A stretch of 58,029 nt of DNA from positions 1 to 58,029 of the forward strand of contig JASAON010001563.1 of the NCBI GenBank assembly GCA_030849065.1. Reading direction: 5' to 3'. Below the pieces are notes generated by a model. The model saw only the letters and a program-made list of their open reading frames with translations, was not told the origin of the DNA and did not search any database. The position numbers and the translations under genes were made by a program. Numbering within the stretch: position 1 is the first letter of the stretch; each line of letters starts with the position of its first letter. This DNA comes from Jaenimonas drosophilae (lineage: Eukaryota > Euglenozoa > Kinetoplastea > Trypanosomatida > Trypanosomatidae). Shown here one piece after another: positions 19,070 to 29,400 of the stretch.

Positions 19070-19270
19070 TCTACCTATATGTATGGCTTATGAACATGAA
19101 TAGATAGAAGAGCACCAGTACTAGGAGAAGAGCAGCAGACATCCGGGTTCACGCAGTACGAAGAAGGAAGCTGCACATTCATCCAAGCATCTTTGTATTC
19201 ACAGATGCTGACGACAACAACATGCACCCGTGCACAAGGAGAGGAGCTTCATAACTTCTTCATTCTAGTA

Positions 19271-20890
19271 TCATCCCGGAGCAGGGGCACTGCGTGCGAT
19301 GAGCGTTGCACGGATCATCTCCTTTACCTCGTCGTAGTGGAGATAATTTTGGTCGTTGACGGGCAACGTGCCCACGGCGGCAGTGGGGAAGAAGGACTCC
19401 CCGAGCCGTCCACCCACCACAGTATCGGCGAATGCCGGTCCGCTTGCCCCACCCCCTCCGCTTCGAATGAGCTTCATACTCGGACGATGCGAGAGCACAG
19501 ACAACTCCAACGCTGCAGCGGCACTGCTCCCTCCAAGTGGTGCCTCGGGCGTGGACGAGGAGGCGAACATGGGCCGTCCACCTCCGCAGGGCGGCCCCAT
19601 CCACGCCGCCGCGCGTGCATCCCAGTCACCCATCCCCACGGGCGATACCGATTCTTCACCGGTGAAGGCGATACGCAGCGAACATCCCTCATCATTGAGA
19701 AGGCGGTCGCCGTCGGAGGCTGCAAGAATATCCGGGCCAGGGTGGAGTGCGCGAGGGAGGTCTAGAAGATGCCCAAGCAGTGATGGAAGCAGACACACCA
19801 CGTCGGCTGGAGAGACGACGACGAAGGCGAAGGTGCTCAGTTGCCGTCCCGCTCCGACTCGAGAGGCATCGGCGTAGTTAAAGCGAAGGCTGTTCACCCG
19901 TGCGTGGTGGTGAGTTGGTCGTTGAGGAGATGAATCCAGGGAGGAACGACGACCGCTGGCGTTGGCAGCATCTTCTGGATAGAAGAGGAGTGAAGCCGCC
20001 TTCAAAAGGGTCAGATAGTATGGAATCCGTCGAGTGGCCAAGGAGCCTGGGGAGTAGCACATGTACATGCTTCCCCGAATCACCAAAATGAGATGGCGAA
20101 GGTAGCGCGACACGAGGGCAGACATCTGGACCGTCTCCAGGAGCTGCTGTCCATCAGAGGAGGTGGCCACCTCCGTCAGGTAGCGCTTATTAACCACCGT
20201 AGAGGTGCGCGGGTTGCTACTCTGTAGGACTACTGCACTGTCCATGGAGAGGGCGGACATGTACGTGGATAGCGCAAATGCCGCGCGAAGGTACACCGGA
20301 AGGGCCGTGACGTAGCTCGTGTACTCGCAAAAGGCCACGATGCGCAGTGATGGGACCTCCTTCACATGGTTTCCCTTGTCTGCTACCTGTCCAAAGGTTA
20401 GAACGTCCATCAGGGCGGACACCACCGACGAGCTTGCCTGGGCAATGCCGTGGAGGCACACCACCACAACGACCTTCTTGCTGGAGTTGGCAAGTGAGCT
20501 GGAGCCCCGTCGGGTCAGAATCGGAAACCCGGACGCTGCTTCACGTGGCGTGGACGGGGAGAATAGCTCCGCCGCCTCGCGGGGAGTAGAATGCGCGCTG
20601 GAAATAGTGGCGGAGGCCAATTCGGCGCGAATGAGGTAGCCGCACAAGTCCTCAGCTGTTGTACGCCCATTGATGTGATATTCAATGTACTTGGGGCCGC
20701 GGGGCATGCAGGTGACGACGCTCTTGCTCCGTGACTCGTGCAGCACGAGAAGATGAGTATGGGGTACGCAGCAGCATATCGACACCAGCGCATAAAGCTG
20801 GCGGCATTCAGCAGTTGTGGGATGGGCCGTGGACGGCCATTGACGTGAGAAGGGGTCTGGAAAGACCTCACTCAAGGTTGGTTTGTTCAT
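19271..20890 (-). CDS. Degenerate AAA+ protein of the Mg-chelatase ChlI/MoxR type
   Basis: The 539-residue protein resembles eukaryotic ChlI/MoxR-like AAA proteins of unknown function. The Walker B strand position reads VVVVVCLHGIAQASSSVVS, where the usual Asp-Glu is replaced by Leu-His, followed by LMDVLTFGQV and the IVAF....LPVYLRAAFALS region in which this family has sensor 1 and the arginine-finger region. A lid-like helical domain follows (YLRHLILVIRG, then YYLTLLKAASLLFYPEDA) and ends with a PADVVCLLPSLLGHLLDLP segment. No GxxGxGKS loop is seen at the Walker A position (ESRSKSVV). ATP hydrolysis is therefore unlikely. The tail is Gly/Ser-rich and disordered. ATG at 20890 is used; the frame opens two codons earlier at TTG. 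Function unknown. Confidence 0.5.
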   Translation of the reverse strand: MNKPTLSEVFPDPFSRQWPSTAHPTTAECRQLYALVSICCCVPHTHLLVLHESRSKSVVTCMPRGPKYIEYHINGRTTAEDLCGYLIRAELASATISSAHSTPREAAELFSPSTPREAASGFPILTRRGSSSLANSSKKVVVVVCLHGIAQASSSVVSALMDVLTFGQVADKGNHVKEVPSLRIVAFCEYTSYVTALPVYLRAAFALSTYMSALSMDSAVVLQSSNPRTSTVVNKRYLTEVATSSDGQQLLETVQMSALVSRYLRHLILVIRGSMYMCYSPGSLATRRIPYYLTLLKAASLLFYPEDAANASGRRSSLDSSPQRPTHHHARVNSLRFNYADASRVGAGRQLSTFAFVVVSPADVVCLLPSLLGHLLDLPRALHPGPDILAASDGDRLLNDEGCSLRIAFTGEESVSPVGMGDWDARAAAWMGPPCGGGRPMFASSSTPEAPLGGSSAAAALELSVLSHRPSMKLIRSGGGGASGPAFADTVVGGRLGESFFPTAAVGTLPVNDQNYLHYDEVKEMIRATLIARSAPAPG

Positions 20891-20939
20891 GACCAATGCA
20901 GGAGCATCGACAGTTTCCGTATATCAAAGCGGACCAACA

Positions 20940-20996
20940 GCTACTGCTGAATGAAAAAAAAAAAGAAGGGTAACAATGAAGAAGGAGAGTCATGGA
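20940..20996 (-). promoter_or_regulatory. Polypyrimidine tract for trans-splicing
   Basis: The plus strand has an A11 run followed by GAAGGG and AAGAAGGAGAG; on the coding strand this is an almost pure C/T tract 50-105 bases upstream of the AAA-like start. AG dinucleotides follow between the tract and the start. This is the clearest example in the window of the signal that in kinetoplastids directs spliced-leader addition and polyadenylation of the upstream gene. Confidence 0.6.
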
Positions 20997-21119
20997 TGAA
21001 GTGTACGGCCAATGTGTAGTTGCGGGTCTGGAATAACAAAAAGTGCTGTGTTGGTTGATCAATGTGCAGTGTACAACAGAGACGGCCTCTCTGAAAATCT
21101 ATCAATCTATCCATTATGC

Positions 21120-22553
21120 TTATGGGATGCCCCAATCACCGGAGAGTTCGTCAGCCTCCACATCGCGGTCAGCCTCTGCCTGGCGGCCCCCGCCAGCACC
21201 GCGTCCTCCTTTCTTCGTGCCGGCACCCCGCGGCTGACGAGGCTTTGCTTGGGGACGACTACCAAGACTGTCACCTAGCGCGTCAGCCTCCTCAACCACC
21301 TCCTCCCCACCCAGCCAAGGTGTGGGCTCTTGTGGGTCGGGCTCATAGACGTAGGGCTGGCGACTCGTTGGAGAGTGGTTCTCCCCAGGAGACCAGGCAT
21401 CTGCAGGCGAAAAGGCAGCAGATGATCCATCTCCTGCTGGATGAAAGCCACCAGGGTGTACCGGCATCGTACCTCCGACCCCACCCTCACAGGCGGGCTC
21501 TACTTCCATATCATCATGACGTCCGGGAAGCTGATGGCGCCAGGCAAACTGAGCCAAGTCCGATGGTGCCGCGTCTGCCCCGAGGGCATCCTTCATATTC
21601 TCAAACTGCTTCTCCTTCAAAAGGTGTGCCACTTGTTCCTTCATGGCTTCCACCAAACCGTTAAAGTCCTCCTCTGTCATGAGTTGGTAGGAACGGACGA
21701 TGCGGACCTCCTCTCCGGCCTCCATTGCGGTGCGGGTATCATCAAGAATGGCGTGGCGTTGAGCCGTGTGGAGGGCCAAGAGGGACTCGGAGGTGGCGCA
21801 TAGAGGCCCACGCGCCTCCCACGGAGCGTCGGCCTCTGACAGGAGACGCTGTGCTCGGTGATTCGAGTTGATTATGAGGGCAATGATGCCCGCAATAGAG
21901 CCAAGGAGCTGCAGACACGATGCACAGAAGGGAAACATGGTGGATAGAGAAAAGAGGGTGTAGCCGTCGTAACCCGAGTACATGTAGGCCTCCAAATCAG
22001 CCTCCTTCAGACGGTTGGCACAGTGCTCTAGCGTCCGCTTGAAAAAGAGCATGTTGGGGACGAAGACCCACGATATGATGATGATGGCAATGAGTAGGAC
22101 CCAAGTGGATATCACTAAAAAATGATAAATAGGGACGTGTACGCTACAAATTCGCACATGTCGATGATTGACCTTGTAGAGCGACATGGAGACGGCATCC
22201 AGGACCAGCACAAGGAACTCAATAACAAAGATGGCAGTCACAAGCTGAGCAGCCGTCATCATCCCGTACGTGACGTTGCTGATGTCTGCTGTGATCTCCG
22301 CCTTGGCAGGCCCAAGATGCAGCTGCCCTTCATAGGTGCACCCCTTCATCACAGTTCGTATAGCCTCGGACACCAACTCTCCATGATCGTCGCCGTAGTA
22401 GTCGGGCATGGTTCCCTTGAGCAGAACGAAGTAGCTCGTCATGAAGGTCACAATGGAGATGGCATGGAAAAGTAGGGCAAGCTGATACACGCCTTGGAAA
22501 ATCAGCTCGACCGGTGCCCGTGGGTGCTGCGGGGCAGGAAAGATGTACAACAT
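21120..22553 (-). CDS. Four-TM membrane protein with long acidic/Gly tail
   Basis: I do not recognise this 477-residue protein. Four hydrophobic helices are visible: about 20-46 (LALLFHAISIVTFMTSYFVLL), 95-124, 142-168 (YHFLVISTWVLLIAIIIISW) and 203-230. The TM1-TM2 loop is about 50 residues with one Cys; the TM3-TM4 loop has a further Cys. This 2+2 spacing is loosely tetraspan-like, as in kinetoplastid amastins or claudin-type proteins, without a motif that would decide. From about 240 a helical cytoplasmic-type segment follows, then a disordered Pro/Gly/acidic tail ending in repeats of Gly, Arg and Lys. No N-terminal signal peptide precedes TM1. Its neighbours (AAA-like gene and PRP22) give no clue. 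Confidence 0.6.
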   Translation of the reverse strand: MLYIFPAPQHPRAPVELIFQGVYQLALLFHAISIVTFMTSYFVLLKGTMPDYYGDDHGELVSEAIRTVMKGCTYEGQLHLGPAKAEITADISNVTYGMMTAAQLVTAIFVIEFLVLVLDAVSMSLYKVNHRHVRICSVHVPIYHFLVISTWVLLIAIIIISWVFVPNMLFFKRTLEHCANRLKEADLEAYMYSGYDGYTLFSLSTMFPFCASCLQLLGSIAGIIALIINSNHRAQRLLSEADAPWEARGPLCATSESLLALHTAQRHAILDDTRTAMEAGEEVRIVRSYQLMTEEDFNGLVEAMKEQVAHLLKEKQFENMKDALGADAAPSDLAQFAWRHQLPGRHDDMEVEPACEGGVGGTMPVHPGGFHPAGDGSSAAFSPADAWSPGENHSPTSRQPYVYEPDPQEPTPWLGGEEVVEEADALGDSLGSRPQAKPRQPRGAGTKKGGRGAGGGRQAEADRDVEADELSGDWGIP

Positions 22554-22779
22554 TTCTCTGTCGCAGTCTGCTCGTGGGTTGGGCTAAGAGAGCTTCGATA
22601 GTGGCCCTTGAGACACAAGACAACAACAAAAAAGAAGGACAAAGAAAATAAAAAATTGCAAAACACAGAGGTGGGAAGGACGATGCAGAGAGCCAGCGGA
22701 GGGATTAAAAGGTTTGGTAGAGTCCCGTTGTTAAGGGTCAGTACGGACACGAAGGTTGCCAGTTGCGAGTGGAAACAAC

Positions 22780-25700
22780 TCACTTGCGTTGTTTCCGCAG
22801 GTTGGAGATGCGCCACGAGCTACCCGTTTCCCAAGACTTGAGAATAGGCGTGAACCGCTCCGCCTCCTGCGCTCGCGTCAGCCGTTTGCCCTGTTTCGGT
22901 TTCGAGAAGAAGGCGGGGGCCAGCTCCACCAGCCAGGACGGCTCAATGGCCAGCAGCTCACTCATGTACTCACGCTTCGTCAGTCGCAGATCGTCAAAGA
23001 TGACGTACTTGGGCGGGTCATCTGCCATCACGGAGCTCGGATGAACGTAGACCTCTCGTCGATCCGCCATCGTAACGTAAGACCGCGCATGTGAATCCAC
23101 GCGCTTCGCTGTATTCATGAAATAGCCAGCGGTGAGGGCCTTGCGCACCGACGTCAGGTTGGCATCGTTGACGTGTGAAATGTTGGCGTTGCGTCGCGAG
23201 AGCATGTCCTTCAGCTGATCGCGTGTGTCTCTCGCCTCGACAAGCATCCGGTGCTTGAGGAAGTTGCGACGAGACCACTCCTCGGACATGCCATTCTCCA
23301 TCCACGCATCGTAAACAGCCATGAGTGTGATTTGGTCTCCCTCAGGCTGGGTGAATTGGCGTCGTGCGGCATCCGCAGCCTCCGCCTTGTCCCTCGGACG
23401 GTAGAAAACGCCACGCTTCTGCACAGCAAGCATGGAGACAATGGTGAGGACGGGCTCACTGCAGCCAAAGTCCACGGCCGTGAGGAGTGTTTTACTCTGT
23501 GATGGGTCAATGGAAAGTTGAGCCATGCGTCCGCCGAGAGGGGTCAGCAAACCATCATCATCCAAAGCCTCGAGGTAGCGCAACTTCTCCAAAGCTGCAA
23601 CAATGGCCTCCACGGGCGGGGAGTCCATTAGCTCCACCTGGAAGAGGTCGATGCCCATTGCCTTCAGCTGCAATGTGACGTGAAAGAGGTTTGCGCGCAT
23701 AATGTCAGGAACGGTCTCGGCCACCATATCCTCCATGAACTGTGTCTCCGTGAAGATGCGGTAGCACTTGCCGGGGCCAATACGTCCCGCTCGTCCTGCG
23801 CGCTGCTTCGCCTGTGCTTGGGAGATGGGCACGATGCGAAGCTCCTCCATCCCACGCTTCGGATCAAAGCGACTTTGCTTGCAGTAGCCACTATCAATCA
23901 CGTAGTAGAGGTTGTTGATGGTGATGGAGGTTTCGGCAACATTGGTGGCAAGGACAACCTTGCGACACCCTGGTGGTGTTGGCTCAAAGACCTTGGATTG
24001 AACCTCCTGCGGCATTGTTGCGGTCAGGGGTAGCACCAGCAAATCGGGTACTGGGGTAGTGACCTTCTCCCGCAGCTGCTCGATCCACCGAAAGAGATGC
24101 TCACCGCCCAGCTCAATCTCTTCCTGACCCGTGAAGAAGACAAGGACGTCGCCCGGCGGCTCCTCCAGGTGGATCTTCATGACGGTCTGCAGAGCAGAAC
24201 GCACGTAGTCGTTGGTGGGCTGAGAGAGGTAGTAGGTCTCCACAGGGAAGGTCCGCCCCTCAATGAGGAAGGGTTCCGTCGCACCAAAGTAGTCACAGAA
24301 CTTCGTAGTCTCGAGGGTGGCGGAGGTGACGAGCACCTTCAATTCAGGGTGCGTGCGTAGTGCCTTCCGCACAATAGCGAAGAGGAGATCGGTGTTAATG
24401 GACCGCTCGTGCGCTTCGTCGAGCATGATGACGCTATACCGTTGGAAGCTATCATCCAGAAGGGCTTCGCGGAGAAGCATACCATCAGTGAGGTACTTGA
24501 TGCGGGTCAGCGAGCTGGTCACATCGCGGAATCGAACACAGAAGCCAACCTCCTCACCCAGACGGCAGCCGTACTCCTCTGCGACGCGTACAGCTAAAGT
24601 CTCGGCAGCCACACGTCGAGGTTGTGTGCAGCAAATGATACCCTTACTGGCGTAGCCATGTTCCGCAAGGTATTGTGGGATCTGAGTAGTTTTACCGCTT
24701 CCCGTCTCCCCAACGAGGACCGTCACACTGTGGCTATCCACGTAGGAAAGAATGTCATCACGGCGCTGGTAGATGGGTAGCGACTGGCGCTGTTCCTGAA
24801 GACTTTGGTAGTTCTGCGGAAGACCAAATCGTGGCTTGGCACCGCAACTGTGCTTCATCCACGGAGGCAACTTGGTGGAAGGCTGATTGGGACCAAATCC
24901 GGGCTCCTCTGGCTTCTCATCCAGCTCCATGTGCAGCAACGACCTGGTGGGCTCGGAGGCCCCCTCTTCGACCTCTGTGCTGTCTCCATCCTGCTGCTGC
25001 TGCTGTGCACGAGTCTTCTTGGCGATCATTCGGCGATCGGCGTTGATCTTGAGCTGCTGCTGGGCCGTCAGCTCCATGCTGCTGAGCTTGGAGAGGTCAC
25101 CCTGTTGACGTTGTGCCAGACGATCCAGAATGGCCTGTCGGTGCTGCGGTGTACGAGCTTCACGTAGCTGCTGAGATGGTAGTAGCGCACGGTAGTTGAT
25201 CTTGCGACGGAAGGATTGCAGACCTAGACGACGCAAAAAACGTGGCTCCTCCTCGTTCAGCTCTACCCCGTCATCCACGGCCTCTTCTGGCCGCAGCTGA
25301 AGGAAGTCTGCCTCATCGGCGAGCCCGCTGCGCACGTGCTGTGCCATACGAAACATCTCCTCGGGCGATACCTTCATGCTCGCCTTGCGCTCAGCGGGTG
25401 AAGCTACAGCGTTGGAGGCTCCGTCCTGGACGGCTGCCCGAAGAGCAGCGGCTCGCTGTTCCGCCTCCTCCTCCTTTACTCGCTCCGCCAGCTGCAGTGC
25501 GCCAGCAGCCAGGGCCGTTTCCACGTGGTCGGGCGTCAGGGTCCGATGCAGTATGCGGTAGAGCAACTCCAACTGAGGCATCGTCACGGGCGGCACCTCG
25601 TCGTCCTCCCCCGCACCGTTCACCGCCTCACCAATTGCCTGAACCACATGCTCACGCATGGCATCTAAATCTAACGCACGACCTTCGGGCTGCTTCGCCA

Positions 25701-25899
25701 TGAATGCGCTTACTCGATCATGGAACAATTCCACCAGCCCATCGACATCATCGTAGTATCCCTCGCTTTCACTGTTGCTGGTGGCCTTGCCCATGATGCA
25801 CTCGAGGGCATCGTAGATACTATTCTTGCATTGAATCTCCTGCAGTTTGGCGAGGATGGCCAGCGACTGCTGCTCCAGCTCAGCCTCTACACCGCTCAT
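22780..25899 (-). CDS. PRP22: PRP22/DHX8 DEAH-box splicing helicase without S1 domain
   Basis: PRP22 releases spliced mRNA from the spliceosome. This 1039-residue protein carries the DEAH/RHA core: GETGSGKT at 397-404, TQPRR at about 425, DEAH at 494-497, SAT at 526-528, TNVAETS and QRAGRAGR further on, then the winged-helix, ratchet and OB regions. PRP22 rather than PRP2 or PRP16 is supported by the EQRQSLPIYQRRDDI lead-in, LEALDDDGLLTPLGGRMA, the VYVHPSSV and WLVELAPAFF segments, and the final SSWRISNLRKQ. An N-terminal segment ELNEEEPRFLRR and the PPWMKH motif just ahead of the helicase also fit PRP22. The S1 RNA-binding domain present in yeast and human PRP22 is not visible in the 390-residue N-terminal region. 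In kinetoplastids the enzyme would serve trans-splicing and the few cis-introns. Confidence 0.88.
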   Translation of the reverse strand: MSGVEAELEQQSLAILAKLQEIQCKNSIYDALECIMGKATSNSESEGYYDDVDGLVELFHDRVSAFMAKQPEGRALDLDAMREHVVQAIGEAVNGAGEDDEVPPVTMPQLELLYRILHRTLTPDHVETALAAGALQLAERVKEEEAEQRAAALRAAVQDGASNAVASPAERKASMKVSPEEMFRMAQHVRSGLADEADFLQLRPEEAVDDGVELNEEEPRFLRRLGLQSFRRKINYRALLPSQQLREARTPQHRQAILDRLAQRQQGDLSKLSSMELTAQQQLKINADRRMIAKKTRAQQQQQDGDSTEVEEGASEPTRSLLHMELDEKPEEPGFGPNQPSTKLPPWMKHSCGAKPRFGLPQNYQSLQEQRQSLPIYQRRDDILSYVDSHSVTVLVGETGSGKTTQIPQYLAEHGYASKGIICCTQPRRVAAETLAVRVAEEYGCRLGEEVGFCVRFRDVTSSLTRIKYLTDGMLLREALLDDSFQRYSVIMLDEAHERSINTDLLFAIVRKALRTHPELKVLVTSATLETTKFCDYFGATEPFLIEGRTFPVETYYLSQPTNDYVRSALQTVMKIHLEEPPGDVLVFFTGQEEIELGGEHLFRWIEQLREKVTTPVPDLLVLPLTATMPQEVQSKVFEPTPPGCRKVVLATNVAETSITINNLYYVIDSGYCKQSRFDPKRGMEELRIVPISQAQAKQRAGRAGRIGPGKCYRIFTETQFMEDMVAETVPDIMRANLFHVTLQLKAMGIDLFQVELMDSPPVEAIVAALEKLRYLEALDDDGLLTPLGGRMAQLSIDPSQSKTLLTAVDFGCSEPVLTIVSMLAVQKRGVFYRPRDKAEAADAARRQFTQPEGDQITLMAVYDAWMENGMSEEWSRRNFLKHRMLVEARDTRDQLKDMLSRRNANISHVNDANLTSVRKALTAGYFMNTAKRVDSHARSYVTMADRREVYVHPSSVMADDPPKYVIFDDLRLTKREYMSELLAIEPSWLVELAPAFFSKPKQGKRLTRAQEAERFTPILKSWETGSSWRISNLRKQRK

Positions 25900-26499
25900 G
25901 TATGGATGCAGTGCTCTCGACTAGTGGCGTATTGTACCCGTACACGAGTACCCCAGAAACAAAGAGGAGGCAATGTGGAAGAGACGAGAGTCAAACTTCT
26001 TCAGAGAATGGATGAGAATATCAGTCAGCGGTGTTCGTGTGGCCGCTTCAGGAAGTTTGGGGTTCGATGGACGCATGGAGCCCATGGACGTAGGCGTGCA
26101 TGCGCCGATAAGGGAGAGGAAACATAGACCACCCAGTGGCCACAACAATGACACCAACAACACCCCCAACCTCCAAACTCACAATTAACAAGGCGATGCC
26201 ACCGAGCCCGTTCCGCTGAATCATACATACGGCAGCGGGTGAGAGAAGAGGAGGGAATATTGGTGTGCTGAGGTCGATGATGGCCGATCCACAAAAACAC
26301 GGGCAGGTTCCACGTCGCTGCTAACACGAGACGAGAAGGAATCGCAAGTTGGATCCCACGTGGGGAGGGCAGTTGGAGGATGGATATGCACATCAACGCG
26401 GACAACCACATGACCGTCCGGCACGCACCATATCTTAGTGGGTGGAAGAGGAGGGGAGACCATGAAGAGGTTTGGATTGCACCACCTCGAAAGTGTACA
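25900..26499. other. 600-bp intergenic region, no gene seen
   Basis: The stretch lies between the stop of the phytochelatin-synthase-like gene and the start of PRP22. A purine-rich segment at about 25960-25990 (C/T-rich on the coding strand) and several AGs within 30 bases of the PRP22 ATG are the likely processing signals. A minus-strand open frame of 161 codons ending at 26025 has Trp/Cys/His-rich, atypical composition and begins 10 bases inside the neighbouring gene, so I do not call it. Confidence 0.45.
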
Positions 26500-29400
26500 T
26501 CACTGAGCATCTCCCGTCCCAGGCCGTCGCATCAGTGCTGGACGGCTTGCTGGTGGGATTCCACCCGGCAACCGTTGAAACCGCACAAATCCATAGGGGC
26601 TACGGCCAACGTTGTCAAGGTCGCCGATGCGGATAAGTTTCTCAATGGAGACGGTGAAGGAGAGCCCCAGCACCGCACACTCGGCATCCCACAACTCCAC
26701 CAGCTGCTTTTCAGGGTGGTAGCTCTTGACGAGGGCAACACTTCGGCCAAGAATAGCCACGTTGTGGGCCTTGCGTGTGTCATAGTTTAAGAGGAGCACC
26801 ACGTCCTCTGACTGGGTGGCCTCCTTAAGAAGCTTGTCCAGCTCGTCGTCGAGGTCGATATCATCCAACTCCTCCACCACGACCGGTGTTCCACTAAAAG
26901 GGGCCCCACTCGACCCACTCGTGGTGTCGATCGTCGAGGTGCCAGCCTCTCCTGGGCGATAGAACTCCTCTACAGACTCCGTCGTGCGGCTCGTTCGATG
27001 CCCGTTACGTGACTCCAGGAACTTGGAGCACACCTGTGCAACAAATGCAGCATCAATCTTTACATTGATGACGGAGAGGCTTACGTCCACATCTCGCCAC
27101 GCAAAGGCCTGGCTGCCACGTCTGCGCTGGTCATTCATTGTCTTGAGGAAGGCCTCATAGAAGATCTCCTCTGGGCTGTAGAAGTAGCCAAGTTGGGCGA
27201 AGGCGAGGGACATACCCTGGAAGTGGGGGCTTGGGCTAACATGAAACACGTTCTGTACAGGAAGGAGATCCAACCTAAAGGCACGGCTGTACTCTGCCGG
27301 CATCGGTGCTTCCTCGCGAGGGCCTCGGTAGAGCATCAAGCAGCCACGTGAGCGGTGATTGCGTGTGGCATCGGTGTCCGTGATGGCGTCATGGAGAGAT
27401 TTGAGAGTCACTGTCCATGTACGTAAGTAGCTGTTAGGGTTACAATCGGACACTGAAACACACTTCCACTCACTGTTGTAGCCCACCACAAGCCCGAAGT
27501 TGCCAACTGGTGTGCTGGCACCATTCAGAAGCAGCGAAGGGCCATTCATGAGCACCATGAGAAGACGATCTTCGTCCTTGAGAGATGCTTCAATGAGTGT
27601 CTCGAAGTCTTGGAGGGTCAACATCGAGTTGCCGTCAGCATCGATTTCCCCGTGGTAGACCTTTACCTGCACACTGTCCTCGAGGTGTGCGTGATGAAGG
27701 TACTGGTCAAGGCAAACATGCAGCGATTCGAGAGTGACAAAACGGTTGATGAGCGTTGACACGTCAAAAGGAAGACGCTGAAGGGCCTCCTCAAAGGTGG
27801 TGGCGATCCCAAGGCCGCTGCAGGCCATGGCAATGATGGCCGGCATGACGGGTAGCGGAGGAAATCGAAGTGCCCCGCACTTATTTAGGGACTTGGTGAC
27901 GCTCTGGTGAAGGTTCAGTCGCATCTGGTGGTGTATCAGTCGGAGTCGATTTTGAACCTTGGGAGACATCCAACGAGGTGCCCCAACATTGACCGTGGTG
28001 TCCAGCGGAGATGACGTGCCCAGGGAGGGGGCGTTGAGAGAAAGGGGTGAGGCACCCTCCGAGGGTGACGTGGTGCCCAGGTTGGAGAACATCAGATAGC
28101 CGTTTCCGGTCATGGCCTTGTGCAGGCGGTCTAAAGGGCAGGACCACGTACGGGAGAAGGTCTTCGGGCGGGCATCCAAGAGCACCACCGTCTGTGCCTC
28201 CTGGTCGTACCCAGCAAGGACGCACCATTGCGGGTCATCCACAATGTAGAGAACGTTGTGGGCAACGCTGGCGTTGTACATGATGAGCATCACATTGGAT
28301 GGCGCCTCTGGGTCCTCATTGGACTTCTTGACGTCCAGGATAATGGACTCCAAATCAAAGACGGAAATGGTAGGGACGGCATCCTCGCGCGAAATGTTCG
28401 TGAGGACGGGGTACAGCTGCACGGTGTAGCTCCGACTAGTGCGGATGATGAACTCTTGTGCGTACTGGTAGACCTGATCCAAAGACAAGACTCCTTGGAT
28501 GAACACCTCCGCTGGGAACTGAAGCACTCGGATGATTTCAGATACTGGCAAGCCGTTGCCGTAACCGTGGGCACCAGGTCTAACGCCAGCAAGGAGATGC
28601 ATGGCCCAGGCCACACCGACAATATGAGGGCTGATGCTATGCGAGACTACGGTGATGTGTGTCCCCAGCTGCGACGTACCCAGAACCTTGCCACTGCATA
28701 GTTCTGGAGTCCAAAATTGTGGAATCTCGTCAGTCGTAAATTCAGGAACACTGTCGCGTCTAAACACACGTACAAAGCCGCGGGCTCGGTGGCCTTCCTC
28801 TCCCGTCATCATGGCCTTGAAGAGGGATGCCGCAGGAACTTCAGTCAACTTCACGTGGAGTGCGTCGTTTACAACACCTTCGGCAATGGTGACCATCAGT
28901 TGCACCGCATTTCGAACATCCACCACCACGGCGTAGGCTCCATCGTTACGTGGGGAGTAGCGACGCTTCAGATGCCGCGGATTACCCAGGACCGAGGTAG
29001 CTAGTGGAGAATTCAGCTCATCTTCGTCCTCGTAGGCATCCACCAGCATCTCTTGCTCCAGGACGTAAGGGTCGTAGTTAACAATGCGAATGACCTGCGG
29101 CTCCTCACAGTCACGCGCAAGTACTCGGCAGAATTCTGGCAACTGCATGCGTGTCTGACGGTCACCCACCTCGTTGGGGCCCAAGTCGACCTCCCCAACT
29201 GTTGGAGAGACATCAAGGTGCACCGCCTCAAGGCTGTACTCGTCCTTGAAGCGATTGTCCACCGCCAGGAAGTCACGCAAAATGTCAACCATGATGGGTA
29301 AATGTGGTGCACCGGAATGAAGCATGTGTAGTGGAACCTGAGCGGCAAAGAAGATGTCCTCCACAGTTACGCGTTTGCGGCGGTCTCGGCATTGGGCATC

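Noticed and set aside
26025..26510. 161-codon minus-strand frame
   Set aside because: It overlaps the end of the phytochelatin-synthase-like gene, has Trp/Cys/His-rich composition and no known domain; more likely 3' untranslated sequence.
27607..27642. EF-hand-like DADGNSMLTLQD segment in the third PCS-like module (residues 758-769)
   Set aside because: The glycine is at the wrong loop position and the segment aligns with the helix before the His motif of phytochelatin synthases.
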